From Staphylococcus sp. MI 10-1553 (GTDB taxonomy: Bacteria > Bacillota > Bacilli > Staphylococcales > Staphylococcaceae): DNA of 64,000 nt. Made by a program: the position numbers and the translations under genes. Location of the stretch: positions 1,798,001-1,862,000 of the forward strand of contig NZ_CP048279.1 in NCBI RefSeq assembly GCF_010365305.1. Direction: 5' to 3'. Under the pieces are notes generated by a model. That model saw only the letters and a list, made by a program, of their open reading frames with translations, searched no databases and was not told the origin of the DNA. Shown here in pieces: positions 38,090 to 50,204 of the stretch. The first letter of the stretch is position 1; every line of letters starts with the position of its first letter.

Positions 38090-38812
38090 TTATTTTGTAA
38101 TGATTGTACCGATATCTTCACCTTGAACAGCACGTTTAATATTGCCTTCTTCCATAATAGAGAAGACTTTTAACGGTATATTGTTGTCCATACAGAATGA
38201 AGAGGCTGTTGAATCCATTACTTGTAAACCTTCTTGTAATAATTGGATGTAAGTTAAGCGATCATACTTTTTAGCATTCGGGTCAACTTTAGGGTCTGCT
38301 GAATAGACACCATCCACATTGTTTTTACCCATTAAAATCACATCTGCTTCTACTTCGGCTGCACGTAATGCTGCAGTTGTGTCTGTTGAGAAATAAGGGT
38401 TTCCAATACCTGCTGCAAAAATAACGACACGGTTTTTCTCTAAGTGACGAATTGCACGACGTCGAATGTACGGCTCGGCAACTTGTTTCATTTCGATTGA
38501 AGTTAATACACGTGTATCACAATCCAATTGCTCAAGACTATCTTGTAAAGCTAACGCGTTCATCACAGTTGCTAACATACCCATATAGTCAGCAGTACCA
38601 CGATCCATACCTAAATCGCTACCTGTTTTACCACGCCAGATATTACCACCACCAACAATAACAGCAATTTCAGTGTCCATTTTGGCTACTTCTGCCACTT
38701 GCTCTGCGATGCTCTTGATAATCATTGGATTGATACCAAAACCTTTGTCACCTGCTAATGCTTCTCCGCTTAATTTCAAAACTACTCGCTTATATTTTGA
38801 AGTTTCAGTCAT
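38090..38812 (-). CDS. pyrH: Uridylate kinase
   Basis: 240 residues, amino-acid-kinase fold: [14 protein letters not shown] at the phosphate site, GGGNIWRG, and [14 protein letters not shown]. It makes UDP from UMP and is GTP-activated. I chose ATG at 38812 ([17 protein letters not shown] 8-10 nt upstream); the frame stays open to 38899 but has no SD there. It follows tsf. Confidence 0.96.
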   Translation of the reverse strand: MTETSKYKRVVLKLSGEALAGDKGFGINPMIIKSIAEQVAEVAKMDTEIAVIVGGGNIWRGKTGSDLGMDRGTADYMGMLATVMNALALQDSLEQLDCDTRVLTSIEMKQVAEPYIRRRAIRHLEKNRVVIFAAGIGNPYFSTDTTAALRAAEVEADVILMGKNNVDGVYSADPKVDPNAKKYDRLTYIQLLQEGLQVMDSTASSFCMDNNIPLKVFSIMEEGNIKRAVQGEDIGTIITK

Positions 38813-38962
38813 TATTTTAACCTCTCTATTCGTAATATGTAAAACAATACAAGTAAAGAAGACACAATAAGTATCTTCCTTGCACACGGCTTCAATCATG
38901 CATTGAAGTCATGCAAAGGAGGACACGAAAGGTGTCTTCTTTCTTATACAAAACCGTGTTAA

Positions 38963-39841
38963 TTATTTCATTTGTCCTTTAACTTCATCAGCAAAGTTTT
39001 CTTGGCGTTTTTCAATGCCTTCACCTACTTCGTAACGTACGAAGTCAACAAGTTTGCCACCTTTAGATTTAAGGAATGCTTCAACTGTTTGATCAGGGTT
39101 TTTAACGAAGTTTTGATCAACTGCACAAATTTCTTGTAAATATTTACGTAAACGACCTTCAACCATTTTTTCAACGATGTTTTCTGGTTTACCTTCATTT
39201 AAAGCTTGTTGTTTTAAAACTTCTCTTTCATGGTTAAGTTCTTCTTCACTTACTTGCTCAGAAGATACATATTTAGGGTTGATTGCTGCGATGTGCATTG
39301 CAACGTCTTTCGCTGCATCTTCATCAGTTGTACCTTCAACAACAGAAAGTACTGCAATACGACCACCCATGTGTAAATAAGCACCGAATGCATCGTTATC
39401 AGATTTAGTTCTGATCTCGAAACGACGTAAGCTTAATTTTTCACCGATTGTTGAAATTGCTTCAGTCATATGTTCAGAAACTTTTTTACCATTTGGTAAT
39501 GTTGTTTCATTTAATTCTTCTACAGTTGCTGCTTTTGTATCAAGAATTTGGTTAGCAATTTCTTTTACAAGTTGTTGGAAACCTTCGTTACGAGCAACGA
39601 AGTCCGTTTCAGAGTTGATTTCAACGATAACTGCTTCATTACCTTTTACTTCAACATGTGTGATACCTTCAGCTGCAATACGGTCAGCTTTTTTAGCTGC
39701 TTTTGCAATACCTTTTTCGCGAAGGTAGTCGATCGCTTTTTCAATATCTCCATCAGTTGCTTCTAAAGCTTTTTTACAGTCCATCATACCCGCGCCAGTT
39801 CTTTCGCGTAATTCTTTAACAAGTTTAGCTGAAATTGCCAT
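38963..39841 (-). CDS. tsf: Elongation factor Ts
   Basis: 292 residues. The signature [16 protein letters not shown] is at the N-terminus and the [10 protein letters not shown] motif follows at about 80. It is the nucleotide-exchange factor of EF-Tu. A complete terminator lies between rpsB and tsf, so part of its expression is readthrough. Confidence 0.97.
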   Translation of the reverse strand: MAISAKLVKELRERTGAGMMDCKKALEATDGDIEKAIDYLREKGIAKAAKKADRIAAEGITHVEVKGNEAVIVEINSETDFVARNEGFQQLVKEIANQILDTKAATVEELNETTLPNGKKVSEHMTEAISTIGEKLSLRRFEIRTKSDNDAFGAYLHMGGRIAVLSVVEGTTDEDAAKDVAMHIAAINPKYVSSEQVSEEELNHEREVLKQQALNEGKPENIVEKMVEGRLRKYLQEICAVDQNFVKNPDQTVEAFLKSKGGKLVDFVRYEVGEGIEKRQENFADEVKGQMK

Positions 39842-39880
39842 TCATAATTCCTCCAATTTAAAAAATGCTTGATTTATTTT

Positions 39881-39914
39881 AAAAAAAGGTGATAAGCATA
39901 TTTATCTTATCACC
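39881..39914 (-). terminator. Terminator between rpsB and tsf
   Basis: On the minus strand GGTGATAAG pairs with CTTATCACC (perfect 9 bp), followed by TTTTTTT. Confidence 0.9.
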
Positions 39915-39930
39915 CATTTCAAGATGCGTC

Positions 39931-40728
39931 TTAGTTAGATTCAACAGTTGCTTCAGTGTTTTCTGTCGCTTCAGTTGATTCGCTTTCTGCTGTTACATCT
40001 TCTGTTAAGTCGATGTCTTGTTCAGCAGCCACTTCTTCGTTTGATACACCTTGTTGACCTTCTAAGATTGCGTCCGCCATTTTACCAGTTAATAATTTAA
40101 CCGCACGGATTGCGTCATCGTTCGCTGGGATAACGTAGTCAATTTCGTCTGGATCACAGTTTGTATCAACAATACCTACGATAGGAATGTTTAATTTACG
40201 CGCTTCTGCAATTGCATTACGCTCTTTACGTGGGTCAACTACGAATAATGCTTGTGGCATTGATTTCATTTCACGAATACCGCCTAAGAATTTAATTAAA
40301 CGGTCATATTCTTTTTTAAGTTCTACAACTTCTTTTTTAGGAAGTACGTCGAAAGTACCGTCTGCTTCCATTTTTTCAATTTCAGAAATACGTTGAACAC
40401 GTTTAGAAATTGTTTTGTAGTTTGTTAAGATTCCGCCTAACCATCTTTGGTTTACATAGTAGTGGCCAGCACGTTCTGCTTCCGTCTTCACTGATTCTTG
40501 CGCTTGTTTTTTCGTACCTACGAATAAAACTTTACCGCCTTCTTCAGAAACTTGTTTAACAAAGTTGTAAGCTTCTTCAACTTTTTTCACTGTTTTTTGT
40601 AAGTCGATGATATAGATACCATTTCTTTCAGTGAAAATGTACTTTTTCATTTTTGGGTTCCAACGGCGTGTTTGGTGACCGAAGTGAACACCAGCTTCTA
40701 ATAATTGTTTCATTGAGATTACTGCCAT
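39931..40728 (-). CDS. rpsB: 30S ribosomal protein S2
   Basis: 265 residues, slightly longer than S. aureus S2 because of an acidic T/E-rich tail. [20 protein letters not shown] and [14 protein letters not shown] are S2 signatures. I chose ATG at 40728 (MAVISMKQ) with AGGAGG upstream; the frame runs open to 40821 but that part covers the untranslated leader. Confidence 0.97.
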   Translation of the reverse strand: MAVISMKQLLEAGVHFGHQTRRWNPKMKKYIFTERNGIYIIDLQKTVKKVEEAYNFVKQVSEEGGKVLFVGTKKQAQESVKTEAERAGHYYVNQRWLGGILTNYKTISKRVQRISEIEKMEADGTFDVLPKKEVVELKKEYDRLIKFLGGIREMKSMPQALFVVDPRKERNAIAEARKLNIPIVGIVDTNCDPDEIDYVIPANDDAIRAVKLLTGKMADAILEGQQGVSNEEVAAEQDIDLTEDVTAESESTEATENTEATVESN

Positions 40729-40775
40729 AATATAAATTCCTCCTATTGGTTTACATCCGCCACGTCCACTCGTAT

Positions 40776-40798
40776 AAAAACGATAAATTAACTTATCG
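40776..40798 (-). promoter_or_regulatory. Leader hairpin upstream of rpsB, possible attenuator
   Basis: On the minus strand CGATAAGTTAATTTATCG is followed by TTTTTA. It lies between the predicted rpsB promoter and the start codon. The stem is AT-rich and only 6 bp, so it may depend on a termination factor. Confidence 0.45.
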
Positions 40799-40852
40799 CA
40801 CCCTTTTATACTTTGATGCACGTGTGTGTTTTGACTTTTTCAGCCGCATATT

Positions 40853-40881
40853 AATATATCACAACATGTGACAAATTGCAA
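40853..40881 (-). promoter_or_regulatory. Promoter of rpsB-tsf
   Basis: TTGCAA, 17 nt, TATATT with an extended TG on the minus strand, right after the codY stop. Leader about 120 nt. Confidence 0.55.
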
Positions 40882-40894
40882 CAAGTCAAGCTAT

Positions 40895-41668
40895 TTATTC
40901 TGTGCGAGATAACTCGTTTAAAAATGCTTCTTTTTTTACTTTAATGAATGTCCCTTTCATACCTAGTGAACGAGACTCAATTACGCCCGCACTTTCTAAT
41001 TTTCTTAATGCGTTGACGATCACTGAACGTGTAATACCAACGCGGTCAGCTACTTTAGAAGCAATAAGTAAGCCTTCTTTGCCACCAAGTTCTTCAAAAA
41101 TGTGATCAATTGCTTCTTTTTCTGAATAAGATAATGAATTAATCGCCATAGAAATAGCTGCTTTATCACGTGCTTCAGATTCAATTTCTGAATGTTTTTC
41201 ACGCAAGATTTCCATACCAATTACTGTTGCAGCATATTCACCAAGTACGAGGTCGTTATCTTCAAACTCGTCAGACACACGTCCTAAAACGAGTGTACCT
41301 AAACGTTCGCCACCACCAATGATTGGGAATACAGTTGTTTTTGAATCTTTAAATACTGATTCATTTTCTGGTGGGAACACAGATAATTCATCATCAATTG
41401 AAATGTTAGATAAAGTTTCGTAAACATGCATTAACTTTTCAGTATATTCTTCAGGGATATGTTGGTCTTCCAACATTTTCATAATACGTTCGTTCTTAAG
41501 TAATTCATTTAAACTAGAACCTAATATTTTACCGCGACGAGAAACAATGAACACATTAGTTACAGTCACTTTACTAATTGTTTGTGCAACATCTTTGAAA
41601 TCTACTGAGATGCCCTTATGTTTTTGTAACAAACTACTCAATTCTCTTGTTTTCGATAATAAGCTCAT
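40895..41668 (-). CDS. codY: GTP- and branched-chain-amino-acid-sensing regulator CodY
   Basis: 257 residues. N-terminal GAF domain (about 1-155) and C-terminal winged helix with recognition helix [16 protein letters not shown] (about 205-222). It represses amino-acid uptake, biosynthesis and virulence genes in rich conditions. It follows hslU with a 19-nt gap, the conserved xerC-hslVU-codY order. Confidence 0.97.
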   Translation of the reverse strand: MSLLSKTRELSSLLQKHKGISVDFKDVAQTISKVTVTNVFIVSRRGKILGSSLNELLKNERIMKMLEDQHIPEEYTEKLMHVYETLSNISIDDELSVFPPENESVFKDSKTTVFPIIGGGERLGTLVLGRVSDEFEDNDLVLGEYAATVIGMEILREKHSEIESEARDKAAISMAINSLSYSEKEAIDHIFEELGGKEGLLIASKVADRVGITRSVIVNALRKLESAGVIESRSLGMKGTFIKVKKEAFLNELSRTE

Positions 41669-41687
41669 GTCATTACTCCTTTTTTTC

Positions 41688-43097
41688 TTATAATATAAAT
41701 TCGCTTAAATCTTTGTTTGTCGAAATCGTTTTTAATTTATCATCAACATATTGTGGTGTGATGTCCACTTGTGCATGCGGCATATTGGGTGCTTCGAAAG
41801 ATAAGTCTTCTAGCATTTTTTCTAAGATCGTATGCAGACGACGCGCACCGATATTGTCCGTTTCTTGGTTGACATGATGTGCCATTTCCGCAAGTCGATA
41901 AATAGCTTCATCTGTGAAGTTAACGACAACCTCTTCTGTTTTCAATAACATTTCATATTGCTTAATTAAGGACAATTTGGGTTCTTTAAGAATACGTACA
42001 AAATCATCTACCGATAAATCTTGTAATTCTACGCGAATTGGAAAACGTCCTTGTAACTCTGGAACTAAATCACTTGGTTTCGATACATGAAAAGCTCCAG
42101 CGCCAATAAAAAGCATATGCTCCGTACTAACAGTACCATATTTCGTTTTTACTACGCTACCCTCAAGGATAGGTAGGATGTCACGCTGTACCCCTTGTCT
42201 CGAAACATCTTGGCCACTATTTTGATTCGATGTTGCAACTTTATCAATTTCATCAATAAAAATGATACCCATTTGCTCTGCTAAATCAAGTGCTTCCTGA
42301 TTCGCTGTTTCATGATCAATCATTTCATCAGCAAATTGGTCGACTAAAATTTTACGTGCTGTTTTCACCGGCACTTCTTTTTCAACCTTTTTCTTTGGCA
42401 TCAATTGATTCATCATTTCTTGCATTTGCTCATTTTGGTTCGTGCCGAGCATACCTAAAGCGCCCGGATCTTGTTCTACTTTAACTTTAACTTTCTCTTC
42501 TTCAAGCTGCCCGTTCAGTAACTGTACACGAATTTCAGAACGTTTTGTTTTAATATCTTCAGTTGGTGGTTCTTCTTCCTCTTCTTCGTTGTGTTGTCCA
42601 AAGTTCGGGATTGCGCCACCAAACAAAGATTCTAATGGGTTGTTGGTATTTTGACTTGCTTTTTTCTTCATACTCGGTACAAGCAATTTCACTAATTTAT
42701 CATTCGCTTTTTGTGTCGCTGCTTCAACGACATTCGCTTTTTTTTGATTTTTAACTAAACGAACAGCAACGTCAACAAGGTCTCGTACCATACTTTCGAC
42801 ATCGCGACCGACGTAACCGACTTCAGTGAACTTCGTAGCTTCTACTTTTAAAAATGGTGCACCGACAATTTTAGCCATACGGCGTGCAATTTCAGTTTTC
42901 CCTACACCTGTCGGCCCCATCATCAAAATATTTTTAGGTGCAATTTCTTGTTTCACTTCATCGTCGAGCAAACTACGACGATATCTATTTCTCAACGCAA
43001 TGGCAACTTTTTTCTTAGCTTCTTCTTGACCTACAATATATTCATTTAATCTACCTACAATATCTTTGGGTGTAAATTTAATCGCATTACGATCCAT
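41688..43097 (-). CDS. hslU: ATP-dependent protease ATPase subunit HslU
   Basis: 469 residues, AAA+ unfoldase: Walker [10 protein letters not shown] near 58, I-domain (about 110-240, with the acidic [10 protein letters not shown] stretch), Walker B IIFIDEID, and the C-terminal EFIL that enters HslV. I chose ATG at 43097 ([12 protein letters not shown]): ATGGAGG lies 8 nt upstream. Confidence 0.96.
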   Translation of the reverse strand: MDRNAIKFTPKDIVGRLNEYIVGQEEAKKKVAIALRNRYRRSLLDDEVKQEIAPKNILMMGPTGVGKTEIARRMAKIVGAPFLKVEATKFTEVGYVGRDVESMVRDLVDVAVRLVKNQKKANVVEAATQKANDKLVKLLVPSMKKKASQNTNNPLESLFGGAIPNFGQHNEEEEEEPPTEDIKTKRSEIRVQLLNGQLEEEKVKVKVEQDPGALGMLGTNQNEQMQEMMNQLMPKKKVEKEVPVKTARKILVDQFADEMIDHETANQEALDLAEQMGIIFIDEIDKVATSNQNSGQDVSRQGVQRDILPILEGSVVKTKYGTVSTEHMLFIGAGAFHVSKPSDLVPELQGRFPIRVELQDLSVDDFVRILKEPKLSLIKQYEMLLKTEEVVVNFTDEAIYRLAEMAHHVNQETDNIGARRLHTILEKMLEDLSFEAPNMPHAQVDITPQYVDDKLKTISTNKDLSEFIL

Positions 43098-43111
43098 GCT
43101 CGATACCTCCA

Positions 43112-43654
43112 TTAAAGTTCTTCCACTGTGATATGGTCGTTCGTAAATACACATATTTCTGAAGCTACTTTCAAGCTTTCATATGCCATTTCACGTGCGC
43201 TTAAGTGTGACGCATGTCTTTTAAACGCGCGACCCGCACTTAACGCAAAATTGCCACCTGAACCGATTGCAATCAAATCATCATCTGGTGCAATGACTTC
43301 ACCTGTGCCACTCACGACGAGGATATGATCTTTATCCATCACAATGAGCATCGCTTCCAGTTGACGTAATTGTTTGTCGCCTCGCCATTCTTTCGCAAGT
43401 TCTACAGCTGCTCTTTCAAGGTTACCGCTGTATTGTTGTAATTTGGCTTCGAATTTTTCAAAAAGTGTAAAAGCATCCGCCACACTACCGGCAAAACCTG
43501 CAATGACCTTGCCATTATATAGCTTTCTTACTTTTTTAGCGGTTTGTTTCATAATCACTTTTTCACCTAAAGTGACTTGACCATCACCCGCCATTGCTGC
43601 ACCACCATTATGTCTCACTGCATATATCGTTGTTGCATGTATTGATGAACTCAT
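43112..43654 (-). CDS. hslV: ATP-dependent protease peptidase subunit HslV
   Basis: 180 residues, proteasome-beta-like. Residues [17 protein letters not shown] precede [12 protein letters not shown]. Family N-terminal nucleophiles are Thr or, in the Bacillus CodW form, Ser; here both Ser at the start and TT are present, so the mature end cannot be fixed by reading. It forms the 12-mer chamber driven by HslU. Confidence 0.96.
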   Translation of the reverse strand: MSSSIHATTIYAVRHNGGAAMAGDGQVTLGEKVIMKQTAKKVRKLYNGKVIAGFAGSVADAFTLFEKFEAKLQQYSGNLERAAVELAKEWRGDKQLRQLEAMLIVMDKDHILVVSGTGEVIAPDDDLIAIGSGGNFALSAGRAFKRHASHLSAREMAYESLKVASEICVFTNDHITVEEL

Positions 43655-43660
43655 GTATGA

Positions 43661-44551
43661 TTACTCTCCTTTTTTTGCACGTGGATGTGCCTGTAAATAA
43701 ACATTTCTTAATTGTTGATTCGTCACATGGGTGTAACGTCCTGTTGTTGATAAATTAACATGTCCAAGTAGACTTTGAACAGTTCTAAGGTCTGCCCCTT
43801 CATTCAGCAAATGTGTCGCAAATGTATGTCGCAATTTATGTGGATGAATCGATGTGACACCCGCCGTACGTTTGACAATATCATTTAACACATAGCGTAC
43901 ACCCCGTTCTGTAATCGGCTGACCTTTTAAATTCGTAATTAAATATGGGTGTTGTACATTTTGAATCGGTGCAAACTCCGCCAAATACTGTTCGATACTT
44001 TGCCTACAAAATTCTCCAAAAGGTACGATACGTTCTTTGCCACCCTTACCCAACACTTTTATCCAACACATTTCAAGGTCAATGTCTTCTATTTTTAAAG
44101 ACACTAATTCAGAGACACGGATCCCTGTTGCATAAAACAACTCTAAAATCACTCTGTCTCTCAATCCTTTGTGCGCGTCTTGCATTACAGTTTGAAACAA
44201 TGCTTCCATCTCTTCTGTATAAAAAAACGTCGGTAAATAACGTTCCTTTTTAGGGTGGACCAACTGAACAAATGGATTCACTATCTCGTGGTCTTGCGTC
44301 ATCCAATATGCATAAAAACTCCGTAATGTAGATATTTTTCGCGATACTGTAGTCCGTTGAAGTCCCATATCATAAAGTGTCTGTAAATAATTTCTTGCAT
44401 CCATATATTTAAATGCCGTGAGCTCTAATTGTTCTTGCGCAAGAAATCGATTAAATTGGACGAGATCATCATGATAAGCTTTCAACGTGTGGTCTGAGAA
44501 AAAACGTTCCCTTTTTAACATATCTAAAAATTGTTCTTGGATTTGTTTCAA
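43661..44551 (-). CDS. xerC: Tyrosine recombinase XerC
   Basis: 296 residues. N-terminal SAM-like DNA-clamp ([16 protein letters not shown]) and catalytic domain with Arg in TGIRVSEL, Lys in [20 protein letters not shown] and the nucleophile Tyr in GRYTH. With XerD it resolves chromosome dimers at dif, aided by FtsK. I chose TTG at 44551 with GGAGGGG 8 nt upstream; the longer frame to 44605 is unsupported. Confidence 0.95.
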   Translation of the reverse strand: MKQIQEQFLDMLKRERFFSDHTLKAYHDDLVQFNRFLAQEQLELTAFKYMDARNYLQTLYDMGLQRTTVSRKISTLRSFYAYWMTQDHEIVNPFVQLVHPKKERYLPTFFYTEEMEALFQTVMQDAHKGLRDRVILELFYATGIRVSELVSLKIEDIDLEMCWIKVLGKGGKERIVPFGEFCRQSIEQYLAEFAPIQNVQHPYLITNLKGQPITERGVRYVLNDIVKRTAGVTSIHPHKLRHTFATHLLNEGADLRTVQSLLGHVNLSTTGRYTHVTNQQLRNVYLQAHPRAKKGE

Positions 44552-44670
44552 TTCAAAAACCCCTCCATCATTAGCATTGTAGCATAATGATGAGGGGAAC
44601 TGCATTGATTATACATTGAATTTTTATATTTATCAAAATTTTTCTTATTTTGCCATTAATTACAGTTTCA

Positions 44671-45975
44671 TTACAACGTTTGTTTAAAATGATCCAAATG
44701 TGCTAATGCACGATTTGCTAAAGTTTCGTAACGCTCTTTTTTATCTTTAACACGTTGTTCAAGCGGCGGTACGAGACCAAAGTTGGCATTCATCGGTTGG
44801 AAGTTTTTATTGTTCGATGCATGTGAAATGTAATAAGCCATACTACCGAGCATTGTTTCACGAGGGAATAAGACATCTGCTTTTCCTAGCATACGATGTG
44901 CTAAGTTAATTCCCGCAATCATACCACTTGCAGCACTTTCCACATAACCTTCCACGCCAGTCATTTGACCTGCAAAGAATAAGTTTTTGCGGTTTTTAAA
45001 TTCATAAATCTCGCTCAACACTTCTGGAGAGTTGATAAACGTATTACGGTGCATCACGCCATATCTAACAATATCGACGTTTTCAAGGCCCGGAATGAGA
45101 CGAATCACTTCTTTTTGTGCGCCCCATTTCAAGCGAGTTTGGAAACCTACAATGTTGTAAAGCGTGCCTGCAGCGTCATCTTGTCGTAATTGAACGACCG
45201 CATAAGGACGTTTCCCAGTTTTTGGATCTTCTAATCCGACTGGCTTCATCGGTCCGAACAATAACGTCTTTTCACCTCTGCCTGCCATGACTTCAAACGG
45301 CATACACCCTTCAAAATACTTTTCTTTTTCGAAATCATTCATCGGTGCGACTTCAGCTGCGAGTGCGGCTTCATAAAAACGGTCAAACTCCTCTTTCGTC
45401 ATTGGACAGTTTAAATAAGCGGCTTCACCTTTATCGTAACGTGATTTCAAATACACTTTATCCATATCGATAGAGTCTTTTTCAATAATTGGTGCTGCTG
45501 CATCATAGAAATACAGTTGGTCTTCTCCTGTTAATGCAACGATTTCTTTCGCAAGCGGTTCTGTCGTTAATGGGCCAGTCGCAATAATGGTTGGGCCTTC
45601 AGGGATTGACGTCACCTCTTCATTGCTCACTGTCACATTTGGATGATTTCTTAACTTTTCAGTGATATATCCTGCAAAGTCGTGTCTATCTACCGCTAAC
45701 GCACCGCCCGCAGGTACACGAGCATGATCCGCTGCTGCAATAATCAATGAATCTAAACGGCGCATTTCTTCTTTTAGTACACCGACAGCATTCGTAAGCG
45801 CGTTTCCTCTTAATGAATTGGAACATACGAGTTCAGCAAATTGATTCGTATGATGCGCCGGTGTTTGTTTCACTGGTCGCATTTCATAAAGATTCACGTG
45901 AATACCACGTTCCGCCAGTTGAAATGCTGCTTCAGACCCTGCTAAACCAGCGCCGACAATATTAACAGATGTCAT
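44671..45975 (-). CDS. trmFO: Folate/FAD-dependent tRNA (m5U54) methyltransferase TrmFO
   Basis: 434 residues. FAD-binding [17 protein letters not shown] at 8-24, [11 protein letters not shown], and the [16 protein letters not shown] motif near the end. It methylates U54 in the tRNA T-loop (TruB, above, modifies U55). It starts 27 nt after topA ends. Confidence 0.96.
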   Translation of the reverse strand: MTSVNIVGAGLAGSEAAFQLAERGIHVNLYEMRPVKQTPAHHTNQFAELVCSNSLRGNALTNAVGVLKEEMRRLDSLIIAAADHARVPAGGALAVDRHDFAGYITEKLRNHPNVTVSNEEVTSIPEGPTIIATGPLTTEPLAKEIVALTGEDQLYFYDAAAPIIEKDSIDMDKVYLKSRYDKGEAAYLNCPMTKEEFDRFYEAALAAEVAPMNDFEKEKYFEGCMPFEVMAGRGEKTLLFGPMKPVGLEDPKTGKRPYAVVQLRQDDAAGTLYNIVGFQTRLKWGAQKEVIRLIPGLENVDIVRYGVMHRNTFINSPEVLSEIYEFKNRKNLFFAGQMTGVEGYVESAASGMIAGINLAHRMLGKADVLFPRETMLGSMAYYISHASNNKNFQPMNANFGLVPPLEQRVKDKKERYETLANRALAHLDHFKQTL

Positions 45976-46002
45976 GGTTTTTACCTCACTTTAATACTCA
46001 TA

Positions 46003-48072
46003 TTATTTTTGAACTTCTTCTTTGTAGTCACAATTTGAACAAACGACTTGTGTCGCACGTCCTTTCTTATTTTCTGCCAAGTAATGTTGACATTTCGGAC
46101 AATCACGACCAATCGGTTTATCCCAAGCGACAAAATCACACTCTGGATAATTCGAACAGCCATAGAAAATACGGTTTTTCTTAGATTTACGTTCAACGAC
46201 ATCGCCTTTTTTACATTTCGGACATGTCACACCAATCGGCTTCGTAATCGCTTTCGTGTTACGACAATCAGGGAAATTAGAACATGCCATAAACTTACCA
46301 TAGCGTCCCATTTTAATGACCATTGGATTGCCACACACTTCACAATCCTCGCCAGCAGGTTCGTCTTTAATTTCAACCTTTTCCATTTCTTCTTCCGCGC
46401 GTTCAACGTCTTGTTTAAAGCTGTTGAAAAAGTCACCTACTACTTTTTTCCACGCCACGTCGCCATCTGCAATTTTATCGAGTAACGTTTCCATGTTAAC
46501 AGTGAAGTCAACATCGATAATCTCAGGGAAGTACTCTTTTACTTGTTCATGGACGATTTCACCCAATTCAGTTGGGACGAAACGCTTACTTTCATTCTTC
46601 ACGTAATTACGTTTCTGAATCGTATCAATCGTCGGTGCATATGTTGAAGGACGGCCGATCTTAAGTTCCTCTAATGTTTTAACGAGACGTGCTTCTGAAT
46701 AGCGTGGTGGCGGTTGTGTAAAGTGTTGTGCCGGGTCAATTTTAGTCGCCAACACTTCATTACCTACTACAAGCTTCGGCAAACGATTTTCTTTTTCTTT
46801 ACCTTTGTCATCATCCGTTTCAACATAAAGCGTCATAAAACCTTTAAACTTAATCGTTTGACCGTTTGCTCTAAACTTCACATCATTTTGTGTTAAATCG
46901 ACAGCAACCGTATCTAATATTGCGGGTGCCATTTGACTCGCAACAAAGCGTTCCCAAATCAATTTGTATAAACGATATTGATCACGCGTTAAATAGTCTT
47001 TCATCTCAGCAGGTGTTCTTAATGTGCTTGTTGGACGAATCGCTTCATGGGCATCTTGGTCACCTTGTTTACCCTTTTTCGTCACTTTAGATAAATATTC
47101 ACTACCGTATTCTGATTCGATATATTGTTTCGCTTCATTTTGCGCATCTTTCGAAATACGTGTCGAATCCGTTCTCATATATGTGATAAGCCCAATCGTA
47201 CCTTTACGCTTCAAGTCAATACCTTCATAAAGTTGTTGTGCCACCATCATCGTTTTACGTGCCTTGAAATTTAATTTCCGAGCCGCTTCTTGTTGTAAAG
47301 TGGAGGTCGTAAATGGGTTGGCAGGTTTACGTGTTTTTTCTTTTTTCGTCACATTAGATACTGTGAATTGATTACCGTCTAATGCTTTCGTAATGACTGT
47401 CACATCATCTTTCGTCGCTAACTTGAACGGTTTATCTTTATAATGAAGAAACTTGGCATTAAACTTTGATTTTCCATAACGAAACTCGCCTTCAATCGAC
47501 CAATATTCTTCAGGTTTAAAGTTACGAATTTCATTTTCACGGTCAATCACAAGACGTAATGCGACAGATTGTACACGTCCGGCTGATAAACCTTTTTTTA
47601 CTTTTTTCCATAATACGGGTGAAATATTATAACCCACTAAACGGTCTAATACACGTCGAGCTTGTTGCGCGTCGACTAAATCCATTTCAATCCCGCGTGG
47701 ATGTTTGAAGCTTTCTTTTACAGCGTCTTTCGTGATCTCGTTAAAAACCACGCGATTTTCTTTACTATCTTCTAGTTCTAAAATGTTTGCCAAGTGCCAT
47801 GCAATTGCTTCACCTTCACGATCGGGGTCACTTGCGAGAAACACTTTTTTCGCTTTTTTCGCATGTCTCTTCAAATCCTTAACAACTGGCCCCTTACCTC
47901 GAATAGTAATATATTTAGGTTCATAGTCATGTTCAACGTCCACGCCCATTTGACTACGTGGTAAATCTCTCACATGACCCATTGATGCGATTACTTTGTA
48001 TTTTTTGCCTAAATATTTTTCTATTGTTTTCGCTTTTGCAGGCGATTCAACAATGACAAGATTATCTGCCAA
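46003..48072 (-). CDS. topA: DNA topoisomerase I
   Basis: 689 residues. Toprim domain ([24 protein letters not shown]), active-site Tyr in [11 protein letters not shown], and three C-terminal four-Cys zinc ribbons ([23 protein letters not shown]). It relaxes negative supercoils. The start is TTG at 48072 with AAGGGGG 8 nt upstream. Confidence 0.96.
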   Translation of the reverse strand: MADNLVIVESPAKAKTIEKYLGKKYKVIASMGHVRDLPRSQMGVDVEHDYEPKYITIRGKGPVVKDLKRHAKKAKKVFLASDPDREGEAIAWHLANILELEDSKENRVVFNEITKDAVKESFKHPRGIEMDLVDAQQARRVLDRLVGYNISPVLWKKVKKGLSAGRVQSVALRLVIDRENEIRNFKPEEYWSIEGEFRYGKSKFNAKFLHYKDKPFKLATKDDVTVITKALDGNQFTVSNVTKKEKTRKPANPFTTSTLQQEAARKLNFKARKTMMVAQQLYEGIDLKRKGTIGLITYMRTDSTRISKDAQNEAKQYIESEYGSEYLSKVTKKGKQGDQDAHEAIRPTSTLRTPAEMKDYLTRDQYRLYKLIWERFVASQMAPAILDTVAVDLTQNDVKFRANGQTIKFKGFMTLYVETDDDKGKEKENRLPKLVVGNEVLATKIDPAQHFTQPPPRYSEARLVKTLEELKIGRPSTYAPTIDTIQKRNYVKNESKRFVPTELGEIVHEQVKEYFPEIIDVDFTVNMETLLDKIADGDVAWKKVVGDFFNSFKQDVERAEEEMEKVEIKDEPAGEDCEVCGNPMVIKMGRYGKFMACSNFPDCRNTKAITKPIGVTCPKCKKGDVVERKSKKNRIFYGCSNYPECDFVAWDKPIGRDCPKCQHYLAENKKGRATQVVCSNCDYKEEVQK

Positions 48073-48155
48073 AGTAGTTACCCCCTTGCTTTTTCTGTTT
48101 ACAAAGATAAATGATAAACGGTTATTTTTATATTTGTCAATCTTTTGTATTTATT

Positions 48156-49043
48156 TCACAAAGCGTTAACATTTAAATTCGCATAATCTTTCAAAATATC
48201 TTGGGCACATAATACAATTTCTGCCCCCTCTTTGACACGTAGCATATTGCCTTTCGTATGCACGTTGAACATATCACCCGGCAGTACATAAACATTACGA
48301 TTTTGTTCTAATGCCTGATCCAACGTAATGAGCGCGCCACTTTTTTCTTTTGCCTCAGTGATAAGTATCCCTTTTGACAAACCACTGATAATGCGATTGC
48401 GTTCAGGAAATCTAAATTTAGCAATAGGCGTATGTGGTGGATATTCGCTAATAGTTAAATGGTGTTGTTCCATCGTTTGGCGTAATGATTGTGTGTCTCT
48501 AGGATAATGATGAAAATGCCCAAAGCCGAGCACACCAATCGTGGACAACTCATGTCGAATCGCATAATGATGTGCGAGCGCGTCTGTACCATGTGCAAGT
48601 CCTGAAATAATAGTTAGTGGAAAATGTTGAAACGTGTTAAAAAGAACTTCGAGCGCTTGTGGGGTGTATGCTGTATGTTGCCTTGCTCCTATAATGCTAA
48701 GACTATTTGCTGAATGTTGAAGGAGTTCGAGTCGTCCTTTACAAAATAAAATCAACGGGGGATCATAAATTTCTTTCAACAATGGCGGATAAAGTGGTTC
48801 GTCTATCGCAATCGGGACAATTTGATGTTCATGTAAAGCTGCTTCAATCGTATGAATATTTAGCGTTTCAAGTCGTGCGAACTTTTGTAGAATATGAGAT
48901 TGCGGCATGTGTGAAAGCATCGATTTGAAGGATTGAATCAATTGTGTCAAGTTCCCTGTAAGACAGCAAAGTTTAGAATAGTAGGGTTGGATTTGTTGTG
49001 TTGAAAAACCAGCGTACAATAATAATAGTAGAAATTGTTTCAT
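48156..49043 (-). CDS. dprA: DNA-processing protein DprA
   Basis: 295 residues. Rossmann-like DprA/Smf domain (SIIGARQHT, ISGLAHGTDALAHHYAI, EYPPHTPIAKFRFPERNRII). It loads RecA on incoming single strands in transformation and may have other roles. Compared with the family it lacks an extended C-terminal DML1-like winged helix. GAGGTGACC lies before the ATG. The 234-nt gap to sucD contains only a hairpin at 49174-49209. Confidence 0.93.
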   Translation of the reverse strand: MKQFLLLLLYAGFSTQQIQPYYSKLCCLTGNLTQLIQSFKSMLSHMPQSHILQKFARLETLNIHTIEAALHEHQIVPIAIDEPLYPPLLKEIYDPPLILFCKGRLELLQHSANSLSIIGARQHTAYTPQALEVLFNTFQHFPLTIISGLAHGTDALAHHYAIRHELSTIGVLGFGHFHHYPRDTQSLRQTMEQHHLTISEYPPHTPIAKFRFPERNRIISGLSKGILITEAKEKSGALITLDQALEQNRNVYVLPGDMFNVHTKGNMLRVKEGAEIVLCAQDILKDYANLNVNAL

Positions 49044-49277
49044 GAATAGTGGTCACCTCTAGATGTGGAATAAGCGCGATGTGTGAATGCGGAAAAATAA
49101 AAGGCGTTGTGCCCAACATAAGTGGCACGTTTAAAAAGGGAATAAAAAATGATATCAAAATCAGCTATCAACACATGAACTGTTGGCAATTTTGCGCTAA
49201 CAGTCCATGCATGAATAGCTTCAAATCGCGACGTGTCAGTTGCCCAACGCACCGCTGATAATTGTGTTGAAATTCAA

Positions 49278-50183
49278 TTATTTAACAGTAAGTAATGATT
49301 CGTAAATACCTGCTTCTTTAGCGGCTTCAATTAAAGTTGAACCAATTTCAGAAGGCGTCGCTGCTGTTTTAACACCACATTCATTTAATGTTTTGATTTT
49401 TTCTGCAGCTGTACCTTTACCGCCTGAAATAATCGCACCTGCGTGACCCATACGTTTTCCTGGAGGCGCAGTTTGACCACCGATGAAGCCAACAACAGGT
49501 TTCTTCATGTTCGCTTTAATCCATTCTGCAGCTTCTTCTTCTGCCGTACCACCAATTTCACCGATCATCACAACTGCTTTCGTGTCATCGTCATTGTTGA
49601 ATGCTTCTAACACGTCGATAAAGTTTGTACCGTTAACTGGGTCCCCACCGATACCTACAGCTGTAGATTGACCGATACCTTCTTCAGTTAATTGATGTAC
49701 CGCTTCATATGTTAAAGTACCAGAGCGTGAAACAACGCCGACATGGCCTTTTTTGTGGATGTATCCTGGCATAATACCAATTTTCGTTTCATCTGAAGTA
49801 ATGACACCTGGACAGTTTGGTCCAATTAAACGTGTCTTTTTACCTTCAAGATAACGTTTAACCTTAATCATATCGATAACAGGAATATGTTCAGTAATAC
49901 AAATCGCTAAGTCTAATTCTGCGTCGATACATTCTAAAATCGCATCTGCCGCAAATGGCGCTGGTACGTAAATAACAGATACGTTACCGCCAGTTTCTTT
50001 TTTCGCTTCTTCAACTGTATTGAAAACAGGTACGCCTTCAACGACTTGTCCACCTTTACCTGGTGTTACCCCTGCAACAATTTGCGTACCATATTCTAAC
50101 ATTTGCTTAGTGTGGAAAAGGGCAGTTGACCCTGTAATACCTTGTACGATTACTTTTGAATTTTTATCTACAAATACACTCAT
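49278..50183 (-). CDS. sucD: Succinyl-CoA synthetase, alpha subunit
   Basis: 301 residues. CoA-binding N-terminus ([17 protein letters not shown]), [16 protein letters not shown], and the phospho-His segment [17 protein letters not shown]. With SucC it converts succinyl-CoA to succinate in the TCA cycle with substrate-level phosphorylation. It is 21 nt after sucC. Confidence 0.97.
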   Translation of the reverse strand: MSVFVDKNSKVIVQGITGSTALFHTKQMLEYGTQIVAGVTPGKGGQVVEGVPVFNTVEEAKKETGGNVSVIYVPAPFAADAILECIDAELDLAICITEHIPVIDMIKVKRYLEGKKTRLIGPNCPGVITSDETKIGIMPGYIHKKGHVGVVSRSGTLTYEAVHQLTEEGIGQSTAVGIGGDPVNGTNFIDVLEAFNNDDDTKAVVMIGEIGGTAEEEAAEWIKANMKKPVVGFIGGQTAPPGKRMGHAGAIISGGKGTAAEKIKTLNECGVKTAATPSEIGSTLIEAAKEAGIYESLLTVK

Positions 50184-50204
50184 TGTAGTTGTCCCATCCT
50201 TTCC

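Noticed and set aside
38915..38945. GAGGACAC/GTGTCTTC hairpin between tsf and pyrH
   Set aside because: T-rich only on the plus strand, away from the genes, and one mismatch; could be a leader structure.
49174..49209. Long hairpin CATGAACTGTT...AACAGTCCATG
   Set aside because: It could end sucD transcripts, but no T run follows on either strand, so not called as a terminator.
48973..49258. ORFs around the dprA start and the sucD-dprA gap
   Set aside because: No SD; overlap dprA or each other; composition is not protein-like.
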